Assembly: GCA_963849635.1 (NCBI GenBank)
Contig: CAWKIA010000023.1
Coordinates: 1-64,000 of the forward strand
DNA: 64,000 bases
Reading direction: 5' to 3'
DNA from: CAVRUD01 sp963849635
Lineage (GTDB): Bacteria > Chloroflexota > Chloroflexia > Thermomicrobiales > UBA6265
The number at the start of each line of letters is the position of its first letter. The first letter of the stretch is position 1. A program made the translations under genes and the position numbers. The notes under the pieces were generated by a model. The model ran no database searches. It was not told the DNA's origin and worked only from the letters and a program-made list of their open reading frames with translations. Below are positions 33,606-41,606 of this stretch, piece by piece.

Positions 33606-33728
33606 GTCATCCTGAGCCTGCGAAGGATCTTGGCGCTTTAGCGCCTTCGTGCTCGTTCCGGACCGCGACATCAGGGTCGGCCGCAAAGGCCGCGGAGCGG
33701 CCAAGATCCTTCGCAAGCTCAGGATGAC
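33606..33728. repeat. Long inverted repeat, family A copy 3
   Basis: Same arms as the copies at 11077 and 14512, but its interior is inverted relative to copy 1. It sits inside the ABC operon, between binding protein and permease, so it is transcribed. Confidence 0.75.
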
Positions 33729-33750
33729 AGGCGATCATTCAGGAGCGCTC

Positions 33751-34626
33751 ATGCAACGAACCCGCGAATTCACCCCAGGACCCGGCCTTGGCGCGCGGGC
33801 GGATGTCTCCGCCCCGCGCCGCGCTGTGTCGGCCCCCAGATCGAAACGGGTCGCCGGGCTTGGGCAGCAGGTGCCGCGATTCCTGCGCGGGCTCATCCTC
33901 CCGATCGGGCTGCTGATCCTCTGGCAATACCTGGTCGATCGGGAGGTCTACAATCGCTCCCAGTTGCCGGCCCCGCTCGATGTCTGGCGTGGCGGCGAGC
34001 AGCTCTGGAACGCCGATCTGCTGCTGGGCCACATTCAGATCAGCATTGAGCGTGTTGCCTGGGGTTTTGCGTGGGGCGCCCTCTTCGCTCTGATGCTGGC
34101 CTTAGCCGTAGGGCTTTCTCCGCTGATCGATGAACTGGTTTCTCCGACGCTCCAGGCAGTCCGAGCGATCCCATCCCTGGCCTGGGTGCCGCTCTTGCTC
34201 CTCTGGCTGGGCATCGACGAGCGCCCGAAGATCGTCCTGATCGCGATCGGGGCCTTCTTCCCGATCTACACCAACGTCGTCGCCGGCATCCGTCAGATCG
34301 ACCGCAAGCTGATCGAGGCGGCCCAGGCCTACGGCCTTCGTGGCCCAAACCTGGCCTGGCAGGTGCTCCTCCCGGCGGCGTTGCCCTCGCTCTTTACCGG
34401 CCTCCGGCTTGGGCTGGCCCAAGGGTGGCTCTTCCTGGTCGCGGCCGAATTGATCGCCTCCGCCCAGGGGCTCGGTTTCCTCTTGATCGATGGCGGCAAC
34501 AGTGGCCGCTCCGACATCATCTTCCTGGCGATCATCCTGCTCGCCGTGCTCGGCAAGACGACCGACTGGCTCCTCGGCCTCGCCGAACGCCGCCTTCTCC
34601 ACTGGTCGGATGCTTATCGGGGGTAA
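33751..34626 (+). CDS. ABC transporter permease, SsuC-like
   Basis: A 291-residue permease with about six membrane spans (for example ILPIGLLILWQYLV and GFAWGALFALMLALAVG). The coupling loop EAAQAYGLRGPNLAWQVLLPAALP is the EAA motif that docks the ATPase. I start at the ATG at 33751 with AGGAGC upstream; the longer frame to 33649 would include the repeat. Third gene of the SAM-riboswitch operon, giving a full importer. Confidence 0.9.
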   Translation: MQRTREFTPGPGLGARADVSAPRRAVSAPRSKRVAGLGQQVPRFLRGLILPIGLLILWQYLVDREVYNRSQLPAPLDVWRGGEQLWNADLLLGHIQISIERVAWGFAWGALFALMLALAVGLSPLIDELVSPTLQAVRAIPSLAWVPLLLLWLGIDERPKIVLIAIGAFFPIYTNVVAGIRQIDRKLIEAAQAYGLRGPNLAWQVLLPAALPSLFTGLRLGLAQGWLFLVAAELIASAQGLGFLLIDGGNSGRSDIIFLAIILLAVLGKTTDWLLGLAERRLLHWSDAYRG

Positions 34627-34632
34627 AGGCCC

Positions 34633-35178
34633 TTAGCGAAAGACATCTTTCACGGGCATCCGAAAACCGGGGATGACGTCGCCGCCGTCCAAGATGTCGG
34701 ACTCAGAGAGGGTCTTCGCTTCGGCATCTGGGGCGATGACGATGATCGTCCGGCTCGCGAAATCCACAAGCCAGACCAGCCTGACGCCCGCGGCGATGTA
34801 CGACTCCGCCTTGGCACGCAGCGAACGCATTGTCTCCGAAGGCGAGCGGACCTCCACCGCCAGATCCGGCGGGAACTGGCCATAATGATGTTCCGCCTCG
34901 CCGTGCGGCCAGCGATCGGCGCGGACGAAGGCAACATCTGGCGCCCGAACGGTGTCGGGGTCGCGATCGAGCACAAACCCGCCTTCGGGGCCGACGACCC
35001 CGAGTCCCCTGTCGGTGACGAAGGCATGAAGCGGCGAGAGGACATTCCCGACGGTTCGAGCATGATGCAGGTCGACCGGCGTCATCTCGATGAGCTCTCC
35101 CCGCACCAGCTCATAGCGCCCGCCACGATCCGACAATCGCTCCAGCTCTTCGGCGGTTAACACCTTGGTTGAGACCAC
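34633..35178 (-). CDS. Uma2-family endonuclease-like protein (DUF820)
   Basis: A 181-residue protein of the Uma2 family, a restriction-endonuclease fold with a PD-(D/E)xK core. RYELVRGELIEM, VRAPDVAFVRADR, PPDLAVEVRSPSE and YIAAGVRLVWLVDFASRTI are the family blocks, with Asp, Glu and a following Ser/Lys region as probable metal site. Role is unknown; such genes multiply in cyanobacteria and Chloroflexota and may belong to mobile or defence elements. It ends seven bases from the permease stop, convergent. A tail of another copy is at 61135. Confidence 0.85.
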   Translation of the reverse strand: MVSTKVLTAEELERLSDRGGRYELVRGELIEMTPVDLHHARTVGNVLSPLHAFVTDRGLGVVGPEGGFVLDRDPDTVRAPDVAFVRADRWPHGEAEHHYGQFPPDLAVEVRSPSETMRSLRAKAESYIAAGVRLVWLVDFASRTIIVIAPDAEAKTLSESDILDGGDVIPGFRMPVKDVFR

Positions 35179-35252
35179 TGGAATCCCTCCGCTATCGCGA
35201 TCAGTCTATCGCGGCGGACTCGATGTCCCTGCCATAGCAGCCGTCGCACGCT

Positions 35253-35325
35253 CTACCGAAGCCCCAGCAGATCCGCCAGATTCGCCTTCGGGTCGATGGC
35301 GGGGAGAATGTCGCTGGCGCGAGAG
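35253..35325 (-). pseudogene. Duplicated 3' end of a DUF4438 gene
   Basis: Reads ILPAIDPKANLADLLGLR and stop, matching ILPVIDPKANLADLLGLR at the end of the intact gene at 36235. The two 73-base copies differ at nine positions. The rest of the paralogue is absent; the toxin-antitoxin pair lies between the two tails. Confidence 0.6.
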
Positions 35326-35351
35326 TCGAGGAAATATGTCCCATCCGGCGG

Positions 35352-35798
35352 CTATCGATCCGGTTCGGGGATGAGTTCCAGCCGAAGCGCGAACGTCACC
35401 GGATCGACGATCTGCACGCCGCCGTGGGTGCCGAGGCTCAGAAGATCGCCATCACCAGTGACCAGGTAGTCTGGCCGTGCCGCCACAGCATGCGCGAGCA
35501 GATAATCGTCCTTCCGGTCCCGGCTCACGGCGGGGATCGTGCCGATCAGGGCTGGGAGAATCTCGGCGACGTCGCGAAGCGCGCCGATAAGAGCGTCGAC
35601 CTCGCTCGGCGAGATCCGGGCTGCGAGATACGGCTTGTGCACAACTCTGGAACGCATCTCTTCGATCGTCTCAAGCGCGATGAGTATCCGGAACCGTCCG
35701 GCGATCGCAGCCGACATGATCGCGATGGCCGGTGATGCGGATGCCGGCGTGAGGAGGAAGCTGATCGGGAGGTTCGCGTCGATAAGCGCTCGGATCAC
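35352..35798 (-). CDS. PIN-domain toxin
   Basis: A 148-residue PIN-domain protein, a small magnesium-dependent RNase. Acidic residues expected at the active site are in RALIDANLPIS (Asp7), ALETIEEMRS, DRKDDYLLAHA and LVTGDGDLL. Such proteins are the toxin of VapBC-like pairs or the related PIN-family group. Its start overlaps the stop of the antitoxin by four bases (ATGA), so the pair is co-translated. Confidence 0.85.
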   Translation of the reverse strand: MIRALIDANLPISFLLTPASASPAIAIMSAAIAGRFRILIALETIEEMRSRVVHKPYLAARISPSEVDALIGALRDVAEILPALIGTIPAVSRDRKDDYLLAHAVAARPDYLVTGDGDLLSLGTHGGVQIVDPVTFALRLELIPEPDR

Positions 35799-36136
35799 CT
35801 GCGGCGTTGGTCACGCGCAAAGGTGATCTCGCCCCGATCCGCGAGGCTGTCGACCGCGTCGCGGACAGCTCGATCAGCGATCTCCTCGGCCTCCGACTCA
35901 GAGAGGTCGCTGTTCCGCGCTCGCACCTCTTCACGCAAGCGGAAGAGCTGCTCCCCAGCCAGCCGGCGCCGCTCCGCGTCACGCAGGCGCTGAACCTCGG
36001 CGTAGGCTTCGGGAGACATGACGACGGCCTGGACTCGACCGTCGCGCTCCAAGATGACATCTTGCCCATTGGATGCAAGGCCGAGGAGTTCTCCCAATCG
36101 CTCGCCGATCTCGTCGGCTGGAATCGTCGTTGCCAT
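35795..36136 (-). CDS. Phd/YefM-type antitoxin
   Basis: A 113-residue protein. The N-terminus ATTIPADEIGERLGELLGLASNGQDVILERDGRVQAVVMSPEAYAEV is the DNA-binding and fold-core part of Phd/YefM antitoxins, which cover the toxin and repress their own promoter. The C-terminal half is helical and charged (RLREEVRARNSDLSESEAEE), the toxin-binding part. I start at MATTIPADE; a longer frame to 36217 is unlikely. Confidence 0.82.
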   Translation of the reverse strand: MATTIPADEIGERLGELLGLASNGQDVILERDGRVQAVVMSPEAYAEVQRLRDAERRRLAGEQLFRLREEVRARNSDLSESEAEEIADRAVRDAVDSLADRGEITFARDQRRR

Positions 36137-36234
36137 CGTCTCGTCTCCAGGCCAGCCCAAGACACGTCGGATCGCGCAGGGCCTGACCACGTCGAAGTAT
36201 ACGGCGCCCCGCCACACCGCAGTGCGATTAGCCC

Positions 36235-37104
36235 CTACCGCAGCCCCAGCAGGTCCGCCAGATTCGCCTTCGGGTCGATGACGGGCAGGATATCGCCGAC
36301 GCGGGAGCAGAGCAGGCCGGTCACGCCGGGGCCGTGGCCCGCGATGGCCGAATCGCCGTGGACGATGATCCCGATCGAGACTGCCCCCGTGCGGTAGTAG
36401 CGGCCGAAGGTCGAATCCGCGTCCTGGATGGCGACGAAGTCACCGAAGCGCAACTCGTCCAGACCGTATTCGGCCACAACTCCTGGATCGAAGAGGGTGA
36501 TGTCGTAGTCGCCGCGGTTGACGTTGTCGCGGCCCAGGCCAGAGCCCATCACCGCGGCGGGCACGATCTTGGCGACCGGCACCACCAGCTTGTCCTCCCG
36601 TACCTCGGAGACCCACTTCTCGAGGACATGGGGGTCGAGGTTGGTGCAGCGGATATCGGGGAAGGCGTCGATCGCCAGCCCGGTGCCAAAACTCCGCACC
36701 AGGAACTGATCGCCAACGAGCAGCTTGTCCAACACGTCGTTGGGAAAATCGATCATGACGTGCTCGGCGCCGCCGTGCTTGCCGGTGATGACGCCCCGTG
36801 CGCCCCGCGCCTCGCCGCTGGCCACGATCGCCTCGTTCCCAATGCACGAGAGCACATTGAACCCACCGTTGGCCGTCTCATCGGGGTTCTTGGCCGAGAC
36901 CGCCGGCTCAACGTGATCCCCCACCAGACCGGCGATCTGGTCGCCCACCCGGACGTTGTAGGCGATCCCGCCGGTGGCCGGAACCACCCGTGGGTGACCA
37001 TCGTGCCCGATCCGGTACGGCGTCCGTGGATCGAACCGGGGCGGCGTCACCTGCCCCATGACGGAAAGCATCACGAGCCGGTCTTTATTCGTGGCGATGG
37101 TCAC
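36235..37104 (-). CDS. DUF4438 family protein
   Basis: A 289-residue protein. ATNKDRLVMLSVMGQVTPPR, YRIGHDGHPRVVPATGGIAYNVRVGD, GDHVEPAVSAKNPDE and TFGRYYRTGAVSIGIIVHGDS are typical of DUF4438, a conserved cytosolic family of unknown activity. I start at the GTG at 37104, preceded by GGAG; the longer frame to 37272 crosses the octamer repeat. Its 3' end is duplicated at 35253. Confidence 0.78.
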   Translation of the reverse strand: MTIATNKDRLVMLSVMGQVTPPRFDPRTPYRIGHDGHPRVVPATGGIAYNVRVGDQIAGLVGDHVEPAVSAKNPDETANGGFNVLSCIGNEAIVASGEARGARGVITGKHGGAEHVMIDFPNDVLDKLLVGDQFLVRSFGTGLAIDAFPDIRCTNLDPHVLEKWVSEVREDKLVVPVAKIVPAAVMGSGLGRDNVNRGDYDITLFDPGVVAEYGLDELRFGDFVAIQDADSTFGRYYRTGAVSIGIIVHGDSAIAGHGPGVTGLLCSRVGDILPVIDPKANLADLLGLR

Positions 37105-37122
37105 GGGCAGCTCCAAGAAAGG

Positions 37123-37153
37123 CGGCAAGACGGCAAGACGGCAAGACGGCAAG
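37123..37153. repeat. Octamer array CGGCAAGA
   Basis: Three exact units and a partial one. The complementary array CTTGCCGT is at 37303-37334. Confidence 0.6.
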
Positions 37154-37250
37154 TACGGAGAGACGCAAGAGGAGCATAGTACTTGCCATTCCAGGCGGAG
37201 TGAATAGGGTGGCGCGCATTCGGATCGGAAGCGCGAGCTCTCCGTAGACA

Positions 37251-37295
37251 ACGACAGCGGCGCTCCAGGCAATTGCCCCGGGACGCCGCTGTCGT
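37251..37295 (-). terminator. Hairpin between octamer arrays
   Basis: Stem ACGACAGCGGCG and its complement around a 21-base loop; probably the end of the transglycosylase transcript. Confidence 0.5.
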
Positions 37296-37302
37296 CGTTC
37301 TA

Positions 37303-37334
37303 CTTGCCGTCTTGCCGCCTTGCCGTACTTGCCG
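37303..37334. repeat. Octamer array CTTGCCGT
   Basis: Three to four units, inverted partner of the array at 37123. Confidence 0.6.
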
Positions 37335-37339
37335 CCTCG

Positions 37340-38728
37340 TTACTGACAGACCCATTCGTTGCGGCGGCCGACGGACCACATCCAGCCGGCGGCGTTGGCG
37401 TTGGCGTAGGCGTCGAAGATGTCCTCCGCTGCGTACGGCGTGCTCGCCCAGGTGCTGGGCACGAACTGGAAGAGGCCGTAGGATCCCGCCGGGTTCACCG
37501 CGTTCGGATCCAAGAATGATTCGCAGCGGGCCACCCGCAGCATGTCCTCACGCGGTTGGCCGTAGCGGTCGGCCGCGGTGTAGATGATCTGGATGATCTC
37601 CTGCTGGGAGAGCGATCCATTGCCGTCTGTGTCGCCCCGCGGGCCGCCGGAGTTGCCGTTGCCCGGGTTCGTCGGATTCGGACTGCCGCCCTAACGTCAG
37701 GTATTGGGCCGAGGCCCAGCCGGTGGTGCCGTTGTAGACCACCTGGTAGAAGCCGCTCTGAGCGATACCTGTCAACTCCACCTGTGCGCCCGCCGGCATC
37801 ACGGCAAGGACGCTCGAACTGGTGCTGGCTCCAGAGCGCAGGTTCAGCGAGGTCGTCGTGACAGCCAAGCCAGAGCCTGGCGACGGCGTATCTGGACTCG
37901 GTGACGGCGATGGGCTTGGCGCCGGCGTGCCGCCGATGTTCAGGTACTGCTCAAAGGCCCAGCCCGACTGGCCGTTGTACGTCACTGAGACGAAGCCGTT
38001 CTGGCGCTGGCCCGTCAGGGTGACGCCTGCACCGTTTGGCATCACTGCCAGGACGCCGGAGCTGGTGCTGGCCTGCGAACGTAGGTTGAGCCCGTTCGTG
38101 TTGACGGTCGCCGAGCCGGTCGGGCCAGGTGAGGATCACCGCCATCTGAAGGGGGTGGGGCAGATCCGCCATTGGAGAGGTACTGCGTCGCGGCCCACCC
38201 AGAGCTACCGTTGTAGGTCAGAGCGGAGAAGCCGTTGCTGGTCTCCCCGGTCAGCATGACCGACGCACCGGAGGGCATCACCAGGATCACGGGATTATTC
38301 GTTCCCGGTCCGGTGCGTAGGTTGAGCCCGTTCGTATTGACGGTGGCGTTTCCGGTCGCACCGTTACCACCGCCATCACTTGGAGGAGGCGCGGAGCCAC
38401 CCCCAGGGTCGGACCGGGCCAGGAACTGGGCGGATGCCCAGCCCGCCGTCCCGTTGTAGTGGACCTTGTAGAAGCCGTTTGTGACGTTGCGGACGATGTT
38501 GACCGGCGCACCGGCCGGCATCACCAGGATGACGGAGTCGCCGGTGCTCGGACCCGCGCGCAGGTTCAGGGCCGTGGTCGTCCAGGCGGCGGCCGCTTCG
38601 GCGGACCGCGGTGTGGCGACGTAGATCGATCCCGCGAGCGAGAGAACCAGGGAAAGGATGATCGTGGCATGCAGACGACGCGGAGCCACCGCGCTACCTT
38701 TGCTGCCTGCCGGGGAAGCAGTCGTCAC
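37340..38728 (-). CDS. Exported multi-SH3b transglycosylase with EF-hand loop, frameshifted
   Basis: One gene in three frames (breaks near 38120 and 37690). A signal peptide (ATIILSLVLSLAGSIYVAT) precedes four SH3b domains, each with LNLRxGxST and GWASAQYL-like ends, joined by Gly/Ser/Pro linkers. At 37598-37633 a 12-residue EF-hand loop, DTDGNGSLSQQE, has Asp, Asp, Asn and Glu at positions 1, 3, 5 and 12. The lysozyme-fold end (MLRVARCESFLDPNAVN, YGLFQFVPSTW, WMWSVGRRNEWVCQ) is a close paralogue of the protein at 17410, with catalytic Glu in RCESF. About 460 residues in all. I start at the GTG at 38728. Confidence 0.78.
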
Positions 38729-39126
38729 CGACAGCGTTCCTTCTCCGGTCACCGGGACAGTGCGCGTACCACTCAATTGATGCCGGCCGCACAAGCCATA
38801 GAACGGCGCAGGCATCGTGGCACGGCATGGCCCGAGGTCCGGGTCGGCCGCGTAATTGCGGGTTGCGGATCGGGCCCGAAGGTTGGGGTGGACCCGATTA
38901 TCTGGAAGGAAAACGCCTAACCTGGCCGCACGTTGTCCCTCTGCAACGGCGGTCTAGAAGATGCCCGTGCGATCACGCTCCAGCCAGGGCGACCGCGGTG
39001 GCACAGTACCAGCCAGAACGGGTTATCGCATAGGGGGATACATCGTGTCAAAAGGTCACGGGAAATCTGGGAATCTCCTGTGAACGTCCAGATGACCGTA
39101 CACGGGTGTCCGGCCTGATCGGACTA
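38729..39126. other. Intergenic region
   Basis: Upstream region of the transglycosylase gene. I see no gene and no clear promoter. Confidence 0.4.
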
Positions 39127-39972
39127 TTACGTTTTCAGCGTAAATACGGCAGTGCCAGGACGGAACCGAACCTCTACCCGCGCCCCGTGGAGTTTAAGCG
39201 CGACATCCATCGTCCCAAACGGATCGACCGCGACCGCATCGGCGATCGGCAGGCCTTCGCCGGTACTCATCACCAAAAGTGAGAGGGGGCCATTTAGGGG
39301 GGCGACCCCCCTGACGAATTCGTACGCCCAGCCAGCAGGCAGATTGGTCGGGACCAGCCAATCCGCCCCGGCGGGAACGGGCGCGCGCGTCGCCCGGGAA
39401 TGTTCCTGATCGCGAGGGATGATCTGACCGGCCGCGAGGTCGCGCAGCGCCGGCACCAGCATGCTCGCCCCCAGTTCGGCCAGACGCGCTTCCAGATCCG
39501 GAGCGCGGATGCCAGGGGGAATATCGACCGCTTCCTGGGCGATGATTGGCCCAGTGTCGAGCCCGGCATCGAGCAGGTGGAGCGTCACGCCCGTGCGCCG
39601 GTCCCCCCGGCGTAGCGCCCAGAAGACCGGATCGGGCCCCCGCAAAGCCGGAAGAAGGGATGGGTGGACGTTGATCCCGCCCAACGAGGCAAGCGAACGC
39701 ACTGCCCTGGGCAGCCGCCAGGGAAAACACGCCACCACCAGCGCATCCGGATGGAAGGAAGCTAGCCCGCTTACCGCCTCGGCATTCCTGAGATCCGCCA
39801 AGGAGACCACCGGAATGCCCGCCGCCCGCGCGACGTGATCGATCGGGTGATCGGGCTTGCCATCGTGCGCCAAAGCCAGCACAACCGCACCCACGTCGAT
39901 TCCTCCGTCGACCAGGGAAGTGAGGGCCGGCACAGAGAAGGCACAGCGCATCCCGAAAAACAGGACCCGCAT
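39127..39972 (-). CDS. Formyltransferase-family protein (methionyl-tRNA formyltransferase-like)
   Basis: A 281-residue cytosolic protein. The fold opens MRVLFFGMRCAFSVPALTSL and the formyl-transfer motif is complete: Asn and His in INVHPSLLPALRGPDPVFWA and Asp in LDAGLDTGPIIAQE. The C-terminal part is short and unlike the tRNA-binding domain of Fmt, so it may act on sugar nucleotides or another acceptor with 10-formyl-tetrahydrofolate. Alone on its strand. Confidence 0.82.
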   Translation of the reverse strand: MRVLFFGMRCAFSVPALTSLVDGGIDVGAVVLALAHDGKPDHPIDHVARAAGIPVVSLADLRNAEAVSGLASFHPDALVVACFPWRLPRAVRSLASLGGINVHPSLLPALRGPDPVFWALRRGDRRTGVTLHLLDAGLDTGPIIAQEAVDIPPGIRAPDLEARLAELGASMLVPALRDLAAGQIIPRDQEHSRATRAPVPAGADWLVPTNLPAGWAYEFVRGVAPLNGPLSLLVMSTGEGLPIADAVAVDPFGTMDVALKLHGARVEVRFRPGTAVFTLKT

Positions 39973-40206
39973 ATTGTCTCGACGCCCCGTGCGGCGCCTG
40001 CTCTCCCCCTTTCCCCCGCTGTGGCAGGGGGAAGGGAGCCCGGGGAGGGTAGGGGGCCGTTTGACACGAATGCAGCCGCTCCACTACGGTTCCTGGACTG
40101 ATCGACGGACTCCGGGAATTCCACCTGGATGTTCCGTCCGGCAGAGCCGATTGACACTGGTATGTACGCCTCCCCGATGGGTGGCCTGGACGGAGCACTC
40201 TCAGCC

Positions 40207-40518
40207 ATGGCACGGATGGTCCACTGCGTCAAGTTCGGGCGAGAGTTGCCGGGTCTGGATGCGCTGCCGTTCCCCGGTGAGCTGGGCCAACGGATCTACG
40301 ACAACGTCTCCGCCGAAGGGTACGCCCTCTGGCAACCCCACATGACGATTCTGATCAATCACTATGGCCTGAACCCGGCCGATCCCGAGAGCAGGCGCAT
40401 CCTCCGCGATCAGATGGAGGAATTCTTCTTTGGGGAAGACGCCCAGATGCCGGAGGGCTGGTTGCCTCCGGGCGCTGCTGGCGGCAAGGGTGGCGGCGCT
40501 CCCGCGCGCAAGAAGTAA
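40207..40518 (+). CDS. yggX: YggX-type Fe(II)-trafficking protein
   Basis: A 103-residue protein. MARMVHCVKFGRELPGLDALPFPGELGQRIYDNVSAEGY and WQPHMTILINHYGLNPADPE are the YggX signature; the single conserved Cys is at residue 7. YggX proteins are small cytosolic factors that protect iron-sulfur clusters from oxidants and may carry iron. The tail is Gly/Lys-rich. GGAG lies ten bases before the ATG; a longer frame from 40129 lacks homology. Confidence 0.93.
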   Translation: MARMVHCVKFGRELPGLDALPFPGELGQRIYDNVSAEGYALWQPHMTILINHYGLNPADPESRRILRDQMEEFFFGEDAQMPEGWLPPGAAGGKGGGAPARKK

Positions 40519-40730
40519 CCAACCGCACCTCCGACCGGCGCGGCGCTGCCCAGCGACCCCGCTGGATGCCCCCCCAACGACCCCGTGTAGTCATGCTCCG
40601 AAACGCCCCCTGCAGGCTGGCATGGATATTGACAAAGCGACCTCGCTGACCCCGGCCAAAGGTTCTGTTTCCCTACCTGCGGCGCGGCGGTCGTGGCATC
40701 ATGGTCAGGGAATTGAGCAGAAGGGGGCGT

Positions 40731-41180
40731 ATGGCCGTCGAGGTCGGAGAACATCGGTTTGAGGTACGGCACGGCCGCTTCGGCCTGGGCGAAGCTGTGC
40801 TCTACGATGGCCTCGCGGTCGCGCAGCGCCGGCCGTTCTCTGAGCGCATCGTCCCTTTCTGGGTGATGGAATCCGGCAGCGAGATCCGCTACGAGGTCGA
40901 TACCTCCCCGGAGATTCCTGGCCGGATCGCGGCGATTCGGCGCAATGGCCGTGAGGTCTTTGCCGCCGCGCCATCCCTCCCCGGCGAGGCATCCCCCGGC
41001 CACACCGGCCGCTACATCGGCATCCCCTACGATTGGCGCAAGCCCACCTGGGAGCGGATCAAATACCGCCTGTGGAACCCCCTCGATTCCCGCCTGCTGG
41101 TGCCAAAAGCCTTCGGCTGGGGCTATGACCTCAACCTCCACGCGCTCCTGCGCCGGATCGGCTTGATCCGCAAACAGTAG
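40731..41180 (+). CDS. DUF5808-like conserved protein
   Basis: A 149-residue protein. Its second half, GIPYDWRKPTWERIKYRLWN, PLDSRLLVPKAFGWGYDLNL and HALLRRIG, resembles the DUF5808 motif (a Pro/Trp/Asn-rich strip often found near membrane proteins). The first half is beta-rich. Function unknown. A mini-hairpin array begins at the stop. Confidence 0.65.
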   Translation: MAVEVGEHRFEVRHGRFGLGEAVLYDGLAVAQRRPFSERIVPFWVMESGSEIRYEVDTSPEIPGRIAAIRRNGREVFAAAPSLPGEASPGHTGRYIGIPYDWRKPTWERIKYRLWNPLDSRLLVPKAFGWGYDLNLHALLRRIGLIRKQ

Positions 41181-41181
41181 A

Positions 41182-41340
41182 GGGGGACAAAGCTCTCGCT
41201 TTGTGGGGGACAGCCCTGCGGTTTGTGGGGGAGAGGGGTAGGGTAGGTTTTCCGTTTCCCTCTCCCCCTCACGGCGATAGCCGTGTCCCCCGAAGGGCGC
41301 AAGCCCTGACCCCCTCAGCGCCGTAGCGCTGTCCCCCTCG
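41182..41340. repeat. Array of mini-hairpins with varying stems (copy 2)
   Basis: Five units: CAAAGC/GCTTTG at 41188-41203, a broken one at 41211, CACGGC/GCCGTG at 41270-41285, AGGGC/GCCCT at 41294-41307 and CAGCGC/GCGCTG at 41316-41331. Loops are TCTC, GATA, GCAA and CGTA. The same outer runs of C or G flank each. The first two are inverted relative to the last three. Confidence 0.7.
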
Positions 41341-41342
41341 TC

Positions 41343-41531
41343 CTATCCCCGGGATCGGCGCGAGATCCGTAGGAAGATCCAGAGGACGATCGTGGTGGCG
41401 ATGGCGATGGTCCTCGTTGTCGGGTTGTCCTGCGTGAGCACCACGAAGAAACAGACCGCCAGAACGATGATCCCGATAACTGAGATTGCGACCGTTCTGT
41501 TGTCCGCGCGCTTCGGCTGGCGCTTCTCCAT
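41343..41531 (-). CDS. Small two-span membrane protein
   Basis: A 62-residue protein with a charged start (MEKRQPKRADNR), two hydrophobic segments (VIGIIVLAVCFFVVL and IAIATTIVLWIFL) and a basic end. GAGG lies before the ATG. Function unknown. Confidence 0.6.
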   Translation of the reverse strand: MEKRQPKRADNRTVAISVIGIIVLAVCFFVVLTQDNPTTRTIAIATTIVLWIFLRISRRSRG

Positions 41532-41606
41532 GGACCTCGCTCGTTTCGGTGTGGGCTATGGCCCGGGGCGACCGGCCGGAATGCCCACAGTTTAGGCCAG
41601 ATCGCG

